From Myxococcota bacterium (GTDB taxonomy: Bacteria; Myxococcota; Polyangia; GCA-2747355; JAKLHH01): a stretch of 7,334 nt of DNA. Where the stretch lies: the NCBI GenBank assembly GCA_022710245.1, contig JAKLHH010000357.1, positions 1 through 7,334 of the forward strand, read 5' to 3'. This document shows, piece by piece, positions 1 to 6,133 of the stretch. The translations under genes and the position numbers were made by a program. The notes under the pieces were generated by a model, which worked only from the letters and a program-made list of their open reading frames with translations, did no database searches and was not told the DNA's origin. Each line of letters opens with the position of its first letter. Position 1 is the first letter of the stretch.

Positions 1-1565
1 AAGAGCGCCAGCAGCTCCAGGCGCCCCGCGTCCGTGCCCGCGCTCCCGGCGAGGAGCTGACCGATCAGGTCCACCTCGCCCCGCGCCGCGAACGGGCTCT
101 GCTTCAGGATCTCCGCCCACGCCGCCACCGCCGCCGCCCAGCGCAGGTCGGGCGCCGCCTGCTGCAGCGTCGGCGCGATCTCCTCGGCGGCGAGCCGCCG
201 CTCGGTCTCGCTCGCCGGATCGGCGTCGGTGGCGCTGGGGCCCTTGTAGCGCAGGCGCAGCCGGCAGAGCTCGCTCGCGGTGAGGCCGGCGGGCGCCGCC
301 GCGGCGGCCGGACCGTCGTCGAGCGCCGGGGCGCCCGCGGGGGCCGGCACCGCGCCGCCCGTCAGCACCAGCTCGTAGAGCGCGGTCACCGTGTGCCCCG
401 AGCCGATCTCGCCGGCGTCGACGGTGTCGTCGCGGAACTGGCTGGCGTCGAGGAGGCGGCTCTCGTAGCCGAGGAGGCGGTAGGCGTAGACGCGCTCGGG
501 GTTCCACTCGAGCTGCAGCTTCACGTCGCGCGCGATCAGGTTGAAGGTGGAGAGGAGCCGGTCGTGGACGTAGCTCACCGCCTGGTCCTCGCTGGAGATG
601 ACGCCGTAGATGCCGTTGCCCGCCCGGGTGATCGCCTCCATCATCTCGTCGTTGAGGTTGCCGTAGCCGAAGCCGAGCACGGTGAGCGTGATGCCGGTCG
701 CGCGCTTCTCCTTGATCTTGGCGACGAGCGCCTCGGTGCTCGAGGGGCCGACGTTGAAGTCGCCGTCCGTGCAGAGCAGGACGTGGTTGATGCCGCCCTC
801 GAGGAAGCCCAGCTTGGCCTGCTCGTAGGCGAGGTCGAGCCCGGCGCCGCCCGCGGTGGAGCCGCCCGCCTGCAGGCCGGCGACCACCGCCTCGATCTTG
901 GCGCGCTCGGAGATCGGGGTCGGCCCCAGGCGCACCATCACGTCGCTCGAGTAGGTGACGAGGGCGACCGTGTCCTTCGGCTCCAGGATGGAGAGCGCCT
1001 CGAGGAGGACCTTCTTCACCAGCGGGAGCTTGTTCGCCTCGCCCATGCTGCCGGAGACGTCGACCAGGAAGACCAGGTTCGCGGGCCGCTTGGTCCAGGA
1101 GACCTCGCGCCCCTTGATCCCCACCGCGAGGAGCGTGGTCGCGCTGAAGGGGCTCGGCGCCGCGCGCAGCGTGATCGCGAAGGGCACCGCCTCGCCCTCG
1201 GCCGGCGCCGGGTAGCTGTACTTGAAGGAGTTCACGTACTCCTCGAGGCGGACGCTCGCCGGGTCGGGCAGGACGCCGCGCTCGACGTCGCGGCGGAAGA
1301 GGTCGTAGCTCGCCGTGTCCACCTCGGCGGCGAAGGTGGAGAGCGGCTCGTGGGTGACGCGCACGAAGGGGTTCGTCGCCGGGGCCTGGAGCTTGTCGCC
1401 CTGCGTCGGGTCGGGCACCACCGGGTTCGCGCCCGCGTCGCGGCTGGGGACGTAGGGCTTCATGTTCGAGGGGGCGTAGGCGTCCATGCCCACGCCGCAG
1501 GCGGTGAGCGACGCGCTCAGGGTCACCGCCAGCACCAGCGTCACGCTACGGGTCGGGTATCCCAT
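1..1565 (-). CDS. YfbK-like von Willebrand factor type A lipoprotein (3' end cut by window edge)
   Basis: The 521 visible codons match the layout of the YfbK family. Residues 1-23 are a lipoprotein signal ending in lipobox LTAC with Cys23. A proline-rich spacer follows, then the family's N-terminal region (about 65-130, with PLSTFAAEVDTASY). The vWA domain covers about 160-340. Its MIDAS metal site is intact: DVSGSMG at 169-175, Thr237, and Asp267 in TDGD. A DUF3520-like C-terminal region starts near 342 (ARDVKLQLEWNPERV, then DAGEIGSGHTVTALYE). Family members are a little under 600 residues, so perhaps 40-60 residues lie beyond base 1. The ATG at 1565 is chosen because GGAGGAG sits 6 bases upstream and the signal peptide begins there. 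It should be anchored to a membrane and bind a partner through a divalent metal. The partner and process are unknown. It is divergent from the TerB-phosphatase gene. Confidence 0.95.
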   Translation of the reverse strand, partial: MGYPTRSVTLVLAVTLSASLTACGVGMDAYAPSNMKPYVPSRDAGANPVVPDPTQGDKLQAPATNPFVRVTHEPLSTFAAEVDTASYDLFRRDVERGVLPDPASVRLEEYVNSFKYSYPAPAEGEAVPFAITLRAAPSPFSATTLLAVGIKGREVSWTKRPANLVFLVDVSGSMGEANKLPLVKKVLLEALSILEPKDTVALVTYSSDVMVRLGPTPISERAKIEAVVAGLQAGGSTAGGAGLDLAYEQAKLGFLEGGINHVLLCTDGDFNVGPSSTEALVAKIKEKRATGITLTVLGFGYGNLNDEMMEAITRAGNGIYGVISSEDQAVSYVHDRLLSTFNLIARDVKLQLEWNPERVYAYRLLGYESRLLDASQFRDDTVDAGEIGSGHTVTALYELVLTGGAVPAPAGAPALDDGPAAAAAPAGLTASELCRLRLRYKGPSATDADPASETERRLAAEEIAPTLQQAAPDLRWAAAVAAWAEILKQSPFAARGEVDLIGQLLAGSAGTDAGRLELLAL

Positions 1566-1571
1566 CGAGGT

Positions 1572-1578
1572 CTCCTCC
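1572..1578 (-). promoter_or_regulatory. Ribosome binding site of the vWA lipoprotein gene
   Basis: Read on the minus strand this is GGAGGAG, 6 bases before the ATG at 1565. It fixes the start. Confidence 0.85.
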
Positions 1579-1602
1579 GCGGTGTCGATGAGCGCTCGGG
1601 AG

Positions 1603-1618
1603 TTCAATGGGCGTGCCA
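1603..1618 (-). promoter_or_regulatory. Sigma-54-like -24/-12 element upstream of the vWA lipoprotein gene
   Basis: The minus strand reads TGGCAC-gccca-TTGAA. The sigma-54 consensus is TGGCAC-N5-TTGCA or TTGCT. The -24 half is perfect and the spacing is exact. The -12 half has one mismatch, A in place of the conserved C. Transcription would start near 1592, leaving a leader of about 27 bases that contains the ribosome site. No convincing sigma-70 promoter was seen for this gene. The -12 mismatch keeps confidence moderate. Confidence 0.45.
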
Positions 1619-1690
1619 TCGGGGGCCGCCGCGGAGATCCTGCTGGGATCGCGCCGGCTTCGTCCTCCGCCTGGCCCCCGCCTCGCGCCC

Positions 1691-1720
1691 TCGGCCGAGC
1701 CGATCGCGCCGCCGGCGGCG
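1691..1720. promoter_or_regulatory. Palindromes in the divergent spacer, possible activator sites
   Basis: The spacer between the vWA and TerB-phosphatase genes contains the 8-bp palindrome tcggccga (1691-1698) and the 14-bp perfect palindrome cgccgccggcggcg (1707-1720). They lie about 70-120 bp upstream of the sigma-54-like element, the usual range for enhancer-binding proteins. GC-rich palindromes also arise by chance in such DNA. The rest of the spacer shows no other clear signal. Confidence 0.25.
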
Positions 1721-1776
1721 ACCGGATCCCGGACATCCGTGTCGCGACTCCGGTGTCATGGGCGCGGGAGTTGTGA

Positions 1777-1806
1777 TTGAGGCCCGCACAAACCACGTGC
1801 TAGCCT
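1777..1806 (+). promoter_or_regulatory. Extended -10 promoter of the TerB-phosphatase gene, predicted leaderless
   Basis: TTGAGG (1777-1782), an 18-base spacer, then TAGCCT (1801-1806) preceded by the extended TGC. The ATG at 1814 begins 7 bases after the -10 box, where transcription would be expected to start. No Shine-Dalgarno sequence precedes the ATG. Together these indicate a leaderless mRNA. Confidence 0.65.
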
Positions 1807-1813
1807 CCCGCGC

Positions 1814-3487
1814 ATGCTCACGTTCAGCTCCGACCCGTATGTCGCCGAGAGCCAGATGCGCGCGGTCATCTACTACCTGGTGGCCTTCGCGTACATCGAC
1901 TCCGACTTCGATCCGTCCGAGAAGTCCTTCATCCGCGAGCACATCGCCCGGCTGGTCGACTCGCGCGCCCGCAGCGCCAAGCTCGACGACGCGCTCCGCG
2001 GCGAGATCGTCGGGCAGCTCACCAAGCACTTCCACGAGGTGCTGGACGAGATCGACCACACCATCCAGGGCTACTTCACCGAGTCCGTCGCGCACGGCGA
2101 GACCACCACGCAGTTCGTGCTCGCCAAGCTCAAGCTCGGCTGCTTCGAGCTGCTGAAGCGCTTCGACGAGGAGGGCCAGAAGGCGCTCCTCGCCGCCGTC
2201 GAGGAGCTGATGCTCGCCGACGGGGTCATCCACCCGAACGAGGCGGCCTTCCGCGACGACATCCTCAAGCTGGTGAGCGCCGCCGAGGAGCTGGAGGTCG
2301 GCGAGCTGGAGGCGATCCCCGAGGGCTCGGTGATCATCGACGACGCCAAGCAGATGCCGCCGCGCAAGACGAACCACCCGTTCCTCTCGCAGTTCGAGTG
2401 GGACTTCGCCCGCGACCCGGAGGTCTTCGACCGCCAGTCGCAGGGCGAGCTGGTGCTGGTCGGCGAGGTGATGCAGACCCTCGAGCGCCTGCGCGCCGAG
2501 GGCCAGGGGCGCCTCTCCGCGGCGAAGGACTTCTCCAGCTTCGCGCCGGGCGAGCGCTTCCTCGACGGGCACGTCCACGTGCTGTCGCCTGATCCGGCGG
2601 CCGCCTACGAGCTCCTCGTCCTCGGCGACCTGCACGGCTGCTACTCCTGCCTCAAGGCGGCGCTGCTGCAGGCCGACTTCTTCGACAAGGTGGAGGCCCA
2701 CCGGGTCGACCCCGAGCACCACCCGGCGATGGTCCTGGTCCTCCTCGGCGACTACATCGATCGCGGCAAGTTCAGCCTGAGCGGCACGCTGCGCACCGCG
2801 ATGCAGCTCTTCCTGCGCATGCCCGAGCACGTCTTCATGCTGCGCGGCAACCACGAGTACTACGTGGAGCTCGACGGGCGCGTGCTGGCGCCGGTGCGGC
2901 CCTGCGAGGCGATGGACTCCATCTCCAAGGTGGCGCGCAACGAGGTCTTCGTCCGCTACATGAAGCTCTTCGAGGCGCTCCCCAACGTGCTCGCCTTCGG
3001 CTCCACCTTCTTCGTGCACGGCGGCCTGCCCCGCGCGGACACGCTGCAGGAGAAGTGGACCGGGCTCTCCGCCCTCAACGACCCCGACCTCCGCTTCCAG
3101 ATGATGTGGAGCGACCCCAGCGAGGTCGACGTGGTGCCGCTCGCGCTGCAGCAGGAGAACGCGCGCTTCCCCTTCGGCCGGCGCCAGTTCCAGCAGTTCA
3201 TGGCGCGCATCGGCTGCAGGACGCTGGTGCGCGGGCACGAGCGGATCTACGAGGGCTTCCGCAAGGTCTACAACGACCCCGAGGGCATCCTGCTCACGCT
3301 CTTCTCCGCGGGCGGCGTCTCCAATGACGACCTCCCCGAGGACAGCAGCTTCCGCGAGGTGACGCCGATGGCGCTCACCATCCGCTGCTCGGGCGGGGTC
3401 AGCACCTTCGTGCCGTTCGAGATCGACTACAAGCGCTACAACGATCCCCGCTACAACGCCTTCTTCAAGGCGAAGCTGGGGGCCTGA
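1814..3487 (+). CDS. TerB-like domain fused to a PPP-family serine/threonine phosphatase-like metallophosphoesterase
   Basis: A 557-residue protein with no signal peptide or membrane segment, so cytoplasmic. Residues about 10-155 form a TerB-like helical domain with two acidic motifs: AYIDSDFDPSEKSFI (26-40) and LADGVIHPNEAAF (134-146). TerB domains carry such D-x-x-x-E pairs. A linker (about 160-262) leads to a PPP phosphatase core with every signature in order: GDLHG (271-275), GDYIDRG (312-318), RGNHE (344-348), WSDP (432-435), RGHE (473-476), and an FSAGG loop (497-501). HGG at 402-404 supplies a further metal-binding histidine. The catalytic set looks complete, so a two-metal protein or phospho-substrate phosphatase is expected. 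The substrate is unknown. The ATG at 1814 fits the -10 box 7 bases upstream. The gene stands alone, divergent from the vWA lipoprotein and convergent with the small Cys-rich lipoprotein. Confidence 0.93.
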   Translation: MLTFSSDPYVAESQMRAVIYYLVAFAYIDSDFDPSEKSFIREHIARLVDSRARSAKLDDALRGEIVGQLTKHFHEVLDEIDHTIQGYFTESVAHGETTTQFVLAKLKLGCFELLKRFDEEGQKALLAAVEELMLADGVIHPNEAAFRDDILKLVSAAEELEVGELEAIPEGSVIIDDAKQMPPRKTNHPFLSQFEWDFARDPEVFDRQSQGELVLVGEVMQTLERLRAEGQGRLSAAKDFSSFAPGERFLDGHVHVLSPDPAAAYELLVLGDLHGCYSCLKAALLQADFFDKVEAHRVDPEHHPAMVLVLLGDYIDRGKFSLSGTLRTAMQLFLRMPEHVFMLRGNHEYYVELDGRVLAPVRPCEAMDSISKVARNEVFVRYMKLFEALPNVLAFGSTFFVHGGLPRADTLQEKWTGLSALNDPDLRFQMMWSDPSEVDVVPLALQQENARFPFGRRQFQQFMARIGCRTLVRGHERIYEGFRKVYNDPEGILLTLFSAGGVSNDDLPEDSSFREVTPMALTIRCSGGVSTFVPFEIDYKRYNDPRYNAFFKAKLGA

Positions 3488-3504
3488 GCGCGGGCCTGAG
3501 CGCG
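3481..3504 (+). repeat. 12-bp tandem duplication spanning the phosphatase stop codon
   Basis: ggcctgagcgcg occurs twice without a gap (3481-3492 and 3493-3504), so the final Ala-stop of the phosphatase gene is duplicated. The 36-base convergent spacer also has the palindrome gcgccggcgc at 3510-3519. There is no T-run, so no convincing terminator for either gene. Confidence 0.8.
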
Positions 3505-3523
3505 CGCCTGCGCCGGCGCTGCC

Positions 3524-3769
3524 CTACTGCGGCAGCGGCGCGCAGACGATGTGGCCGCCGGTGTTGGTGCAGTTGTAGCGGGTGCCACAGGCGAGCGCGG
3601 TCCACGGTCCACCCGAGATGTTGCTGCAGGCGTCGTCGACGCAGTCGACCTGCACGTGGTCGCACTTGGTATAGAGGGCAGTCTGCTGGACCAGGATGTC
3701 GCGCTGGGTCGGGGCGCACCCGGCCGCGAGCGCTGCTGCGGCGAAGAGGCACGGGAGCAGTCGGCGCAT
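3524..3769 (-). CDS. Small Cys-rich lipoprotein of unknown function
   Basis: An 81-residue predicted lipoprotein: basic start MRR, hydrophobic stretch, lipobox LAAGC with Cys18. The mature 64 residues contain six further cysteines (36, 43, 48, 61, 67, 76), an even number that could form three disulfides outside the cytoplasm. The rest is rich in Asn, Thr and Gly, and no known domain is recognised. The ATG at 3769 is supported by GGAGAG 6 bases upstream (3776-3781) and by a promoter about 40 bases upstream. It converges on the TerB-phosphatase gene, leaving 36 bases between stops, and is divergent from the HEAT-repeat gene. The signal peptide, ribosome site and promoter together make a real gene likely despite its size. 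It may be lineage-specific. Confidence 0.8.
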   Translation of the reverse strand: MRRLLPCLFAAAALAAGCAPTQRDILVQQTALYTKCDHVQVDCVDDACSNISGGPWTALACGTRYNCTNTGGHIVCAPLPQ

Positions 3770-3775
3770 CGGAAT

Positions 3776-3781
3776 CTCTCC
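3776..3781 (-). promoter_or_regulatory. Ribosome binding site of the small Cys-rich lipoprotein gene
   Basis: GGAGAG on the minus strand, 6 bases before the ATG at 3769. Confidence 0.7.
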
Positions 3782-3808
3782 AGGCTAGGGAGTCGGCTCT
3801 ATCCGCAG

Positions 3809-3837
3809 ATGATACGTCATGGGTGCAGCCGTGGTAA
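3809..3837 (-). promoter_or_regulatory. Sigma-70-type promoter of the small Cys-rich lipoprotein gene
   Basis: On the minus strand: TTACCA (3837-3832), a 17-base spacer, then TATCAT (3814-3809), one base off the TATAAT consensus. Transcription would start near 3802 and give a leader of about 33 bases. The -10 box lies within atga-tacg-tcat (3809-3820), a small inverted repeat that could be an operator. The remainder of the 174-base spacer shows no convincing plus-strand promoter for the HEAT-repeat gene. Confidence 0.6.
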
Positions 3838-3932
3838 GGCACTTCTCGCGAGCGTCGCTGTCGCCCGCGACGTGACCTCGCGCACACAGAGCGCTTGCGC
3901 GCGTCGACGGCCTGTGCCAAAGACAGCGGACC

Positions 3933-3937
3933 GGAGG
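3933..3937 (+). promoter_or_regulatory. Ribosome binding site that sets the HEAT-repeat gene start
   Basis: GGAGG, 6 bases before the ATG at 3944. The frame stays open upstream to 3551, but that part overlaps the oppositely oriented lipoprotein gene and has no matching ribosome site. Confidence 0.85.
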
Positions 3938-3943
3938 CGAGCG

Positions 3944-4882
3944 ATGCGTGATCTGAAGCGGATCCTGGAGAAGCTGAGCGAGCGCGACCCGTGGGACTAC
4001 CCGGAGTCGGCGGACGCGGACATCGACGCGGGGCTGCAGAGCGACGAGGCCGACGTGCGCCGGCTCGCCATCTCGCTCGCCAGCACCGGGGTGGAGCCGC
4101 ACCGGCTGGAGACGCTCCTCAAGATCGCGCAGGGCGACAAGGAGCCCGAGCTCGCGGCCGCGGCGGCGATCGCGCTCGGGCCCGCGCTCGAGGAGAGCTA
4201 CCTCGATGACCCCGGCGAGAGCGGCGAGGGCGTCTTCGGCCCGGACGACGCGCCGACCATCTCGCCCGCGCTCTATCGCAAGCTCCGCGACGGGCTGCGG
4301 GCGCTCCACGACGACACCGCGCGGCCGCTGCTCGTGCGGCGCCGGGCGCTGGAGGCCGCCGTGCGGGCGCCCGAGGCGTGGATGACCGAGGCGACCCGCG
4401 CTGCCTACGCGGCGCCCGAGCTCGAGTGGCGCTCCACCGCCGTCTTCTGCATGGGCTACCTGCAGGAGTTCGACGACGCCATCCTGGAGGCGCTGAAGAG
4501 CGACGAGGCGCCGATCAAGTTCGAGGCGCTCCGCGCCGCCGGGGAGCGGGAGCTCGCCGCGGCGGGCAAGGAGGTGCTCCGCGTGGCGGGCGACCCGGAG
4601 GCCGACAAGGACCTCCGCCTGGCCGCCATCGAGGCGCTCGAGAGCCTCGACGTGCCCGGCGCCGAGGAGCTGCTCGAGGACCTCGTCGAGAAGGCCGACG
4701 ACGAGCTCGCGGAGGCCGCCGAGGCGGCGCTCGAGGAGCGGTCGATCTCCAGCTTCGGCGTCGATGACCTCGACGACCTCGAGGACGAGGACGAGGACGA
4801 GGACGGCGAGGACGAGGACGACGAGGACGAGGACGAGGAGGACAGGGAGGGTGAGGACAAGGGCAAGCGCCGGCCGAGCTGA
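3944..4882 (+). CDS. HEAT-repeat protein with a long acidic C-terminal tail
   Basis: A 312-residue soluble protein. Residues about 25-265 are paired amphipathic helices with alternating Leu/Ala patterns typical of HEAT or PBS-lyase-like repeats, for example DEADVRRLAISLAS (34-47), RRRALEAAVRAPEAW (132-146), DEAPIKFEALRAAGEREL (187-204) and KDLRLAAIEALESL (222-235). Such solenoids are binding scaffolds. The segment WRSTAVFCMGYL followed by DDAILEAL (162-184) resembles an uncharacterised bacterial HEAT family recalled from memory. Residues about 274-305 are almost entirely Asp and Glu, followed by a short basic end, GKGKRRPS-like (KGKRRPS, 306-312). A tail of this kind could bind cations or basic proteins, or mimic nucleic acid. 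The start is fixed by GGAGG 6 bases upstream. It is divergent from the small lipoprotein. A 56-bp tandem repeat begins inside its stop codon. Confidence 0.9.
   Translation: MRDLKRILEKLSERDPWDYPESADADIDAGLQSDEADVRRLAISLASTGVEPHRLETLLKIAQGDKEPELAAAAAIALGPALEESYLDDPGESGEGVFGPDDAPTISPALYRKLRDGLRALHDDTARPLLVRRRALEAAVRAPEAWMTEATRAAYAAPELEWRSTAVFCMGYLQEFDDAILEALKSDEAPIKFEALRAAGERELAAAGKEVLRVAGDPEADKDLRLAAIEALESLDVPGAEELLEDLVEKADDELAEAAEAALEERSISSFGVDDLDDLEDEDEDEDGEDEDDEDEDEEDREGEDKGKRRPS
4763..4858 (+). repeat. Asp/Glu codon low-complexity tract
   Basis: GAG and GAC codons alternate in imperfect 6-base units and encode the acidic tail (residues 274-305). It is coding throughout and in frame. Slippage would mostly change tail length. 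Confidence 0.85.
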
Positions 4883-4992
4883 GCTCTCGCCCGCGCCTCA
4901 GCGTCGGACAGGGCGCACCTCGGCCGCGGGGGCCATGAGCTCTCGCCCGCCCCTCGGCGTCGGCTGAGGCGCACCTCGGCCGCGGTGGCCAT
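4881..4992 (+). repeat. Two tandem copies of a 56-bp intergenic element
   Basis: Copy 1 is 4881-4936 and copy 2 is 4937-4992. Each begins gagctctcgcccg and ends ggccat. They differ at 7 of 56 positions and have no indels. Copy 1 begins inside the TGA stop of the HEAT-repeat gene, and TGA recurs at the same place before copy 2. Copy 2 can fold into a 7-bp hairpin (cctcggc/gctgagg with one G-T pair, loop gtcg); copy 1 cannot. There is no T-run. The function is unknown; it separates the HEAT-repeat gene from the promoter of the next gene. Confidence 0.95.
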
Positions 4993-4996
4993 GGAG

Positions 4997-5026
4997 TTGC
5001 CCGGTCGCTGCCGCTCCAGGTACGAT
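4997..5026 (+). promoter_or_regulatory. Sigma-70-type promoter of the lectin-like lipoprotein gene
   Basis: TTGCCC (4997-5002), an 18-base spacer, then TACGAT (5021-5026). Transcription would start near 5033, directly before agagg (5035-5039). This rules out the upstream ATG at 4991 as this gene's start and leaves a leader of only about 13 bases. Confidence 0.6.
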
Positions 5027-5045
5027 CTCGTCTCAGAGGTGCCTG

Positions 5046-6125
5046 CTGCGCAGCCTGGCTCGAGCCATCGCCCTGACCGTCTGCATCGCCGCGGCGCTGG
5101 CGCTCGGGGGCTGCCACCTCCTCCTCGACCTCTTTGGCTCCGGCGCGGGCTCCGACGCGGGCGGCCGCGACGCCCCCGCTGACCGCCCGCTGGGGAGCGA
5201 GCGCAGACGCGACGGACGCCCCGACGGGCCGGAGGCGACCCTCGGCGATCTGCTGCGACCGGTGACCGAGCTGTGCGGCGCCTGCTCCAAGGACGACACG
5301 CTGCCCGCGTCGTTCCACCACTGCAACTCGATGGGCGCCAGCTGCCTGGGCAGCAGCGACTGCGACGGGCTGCCGGACCACCGCGACCCGTTCGCTGGCG
5401 CCTGCAACGACCTCGTCTTCGACGAGCCCTTCACCTTCAACCCCTGGTGCACCTGGACCATCCACTCGGCGACGGCCGACAAGGGCGCCTGGGCCTGGGG
5501 CTGCGGCTGGCAGACCCAGACCAAGTCCACGGTCGGCGTCACCTGGGACCTCGCGGACGGCTTCAGCGCGGCGAGCACCGACTACCTCGTCGAGGCGCGG
5601 GTGCGGCTCGGACCCATCGGCAACGACGTCTGGGGCGTCGGGATCGCGAGCCGCGTGGTCTGGAACAGCGCCAGCCAGACCGCCACCGACTACCTCGTCT
5701 GCGAGGTCACCCATGACCCCGGCGCGGGTGCCGGGAACCCGATCACCATCCCCGACGTACGCATCCTGCTGAGCAGCGCCGCCGCCGGGTCGAACAGCGG
5801 CTGGCCGTACCCGAACTCGACGAGCCAGGTGGATGGCAGCGACGGCAAGGAGTACACCCTGCAGCTCTGGTACGCGGCGAACGCGACGAAGGTGCCTGGC
5901 CTCCCCTTGAGCCAGCCATGCTCGACCGCCCCCGACTGCCCCGCCGTCGTGTGCAGGCTCTGCGACGAGCCCACCAAGACGTGCCGGGTCGGGATCTTCG
6001 CCATCTACAGTGACCTGACCACGCAGAAGCACGTCCCCACCACCGCCGGCACCGTCGGCCTTCGCGTCTACGGCCGGCAGGCCTCCTTCGACACCGTGCG
6101 CGCCTACAGCTTCACGCAGCCCTGA
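5046..6125 (+). CDS. Cys-rich secreted lipoprotein with a lectin-like (LamG/ConA-type) domain; probable CTG start
   Basis: About 359 residues if read from CTG 5046. Residues 1-23 form a textbook lipoprotein signal (RSLARAIAL, hydrophobic core, LGGC with Cys23), but no in-frame ATG, GTG or TTG precedes it downstream of the promoter. The first GTG is 5262 (codon 73), past the signal. CTG 5046 lies 6 bases after agagg; CTG 5043 is the alternative. After a charged Asp/Arg/Gly linker (31-70), a Cys-rich part carries DCDGLPDHRD (105-114), a thrombospondin-3-like D-x-D-G calcium motif. Residues about 120-357 look like a beta-sandwich: FDEPF (125-129), YLVEARVRLG (180-189), YLVCEVTHD (216-224), and GTVGLRVYGRQASFDTVRAY (335-354) near the end. 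A Cys cluster (292, 298, 303, 306, 313) sits in a loop before the last strands. Probable surface binding protein; ligand unknown. A hairpin terminator follows the stop by 8 bases. Confidence 0.85.
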   Translation: MRSLARAIALTVCIAAALALGGCHLLLDLFGSGAGSDAGGRDAPADRPLGSERRRDGRPDGPEATLGDLLRPVTELCGACSKDDTLPASFHHCNSMGASCLGSSDCDGLPDHRDPFAGACNDLVFDEPFTFNPWCTWTIHSATADKGAWAWGCGWQTQTKSTVGVTWDLADGFSAASTDYLVEARVRLGPIGNDVWGVGIASRVVWNSASQTATDYLVCEVTHDPGAGAGNPITIPDVRILLSSAAAGSNSGWPYPNSTSQVDGSDGKEYTLQLWYAANATKVPGLPLSQPCSTAPDCPAVVCRLCDEPTKTCRVGIFAIYSDLTTQKHVPTTAGTVGLRVYGRQASFDTVRAYSFTQP

Positions 6126-6133
6126 TCCTCGCG

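Noticed and set aside
393..2156. 587-residue plus-strand open frame
   Set aside because: It is antisense to the YfbK-like gene and runs into the phosphatase gene out of frame. Its product is Arg/Val/Ala-rich low-complexity typical of high-GC shadow frames, and the opposite strand carries recognisable domains.
1604..3238. 544-residue minus-strand open frame
   Set aside because: Antisense to the TerB-phosphatase gene, whose catalytic motifs are all intact. The product shows no domain, only GC-driven composition.
3551..3943. N-terminal extension of the HEAT-repeat frame
   Set aside because: It overlaps the divergent lipoprotein gene and its promoter. GGAGG before ATG 3944 and the helical sequence beginning there give a better start.
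4456..4992. Ser-rich minus-strand frame opposite the acidic tail
   Set aside because: The poly-Ser arises from reading the GAG/GAC tract in reverse; it is a shadow of the HEAT-repeat gene.
4985..5182. Small plus-strand frame starting at GTG 4985 or ATG 4991
   Set aside because: It starts inside the 56-bp repeat, upstream of the predicted promoter, and reads the signal-peptide region out of frame. It shows no domain.
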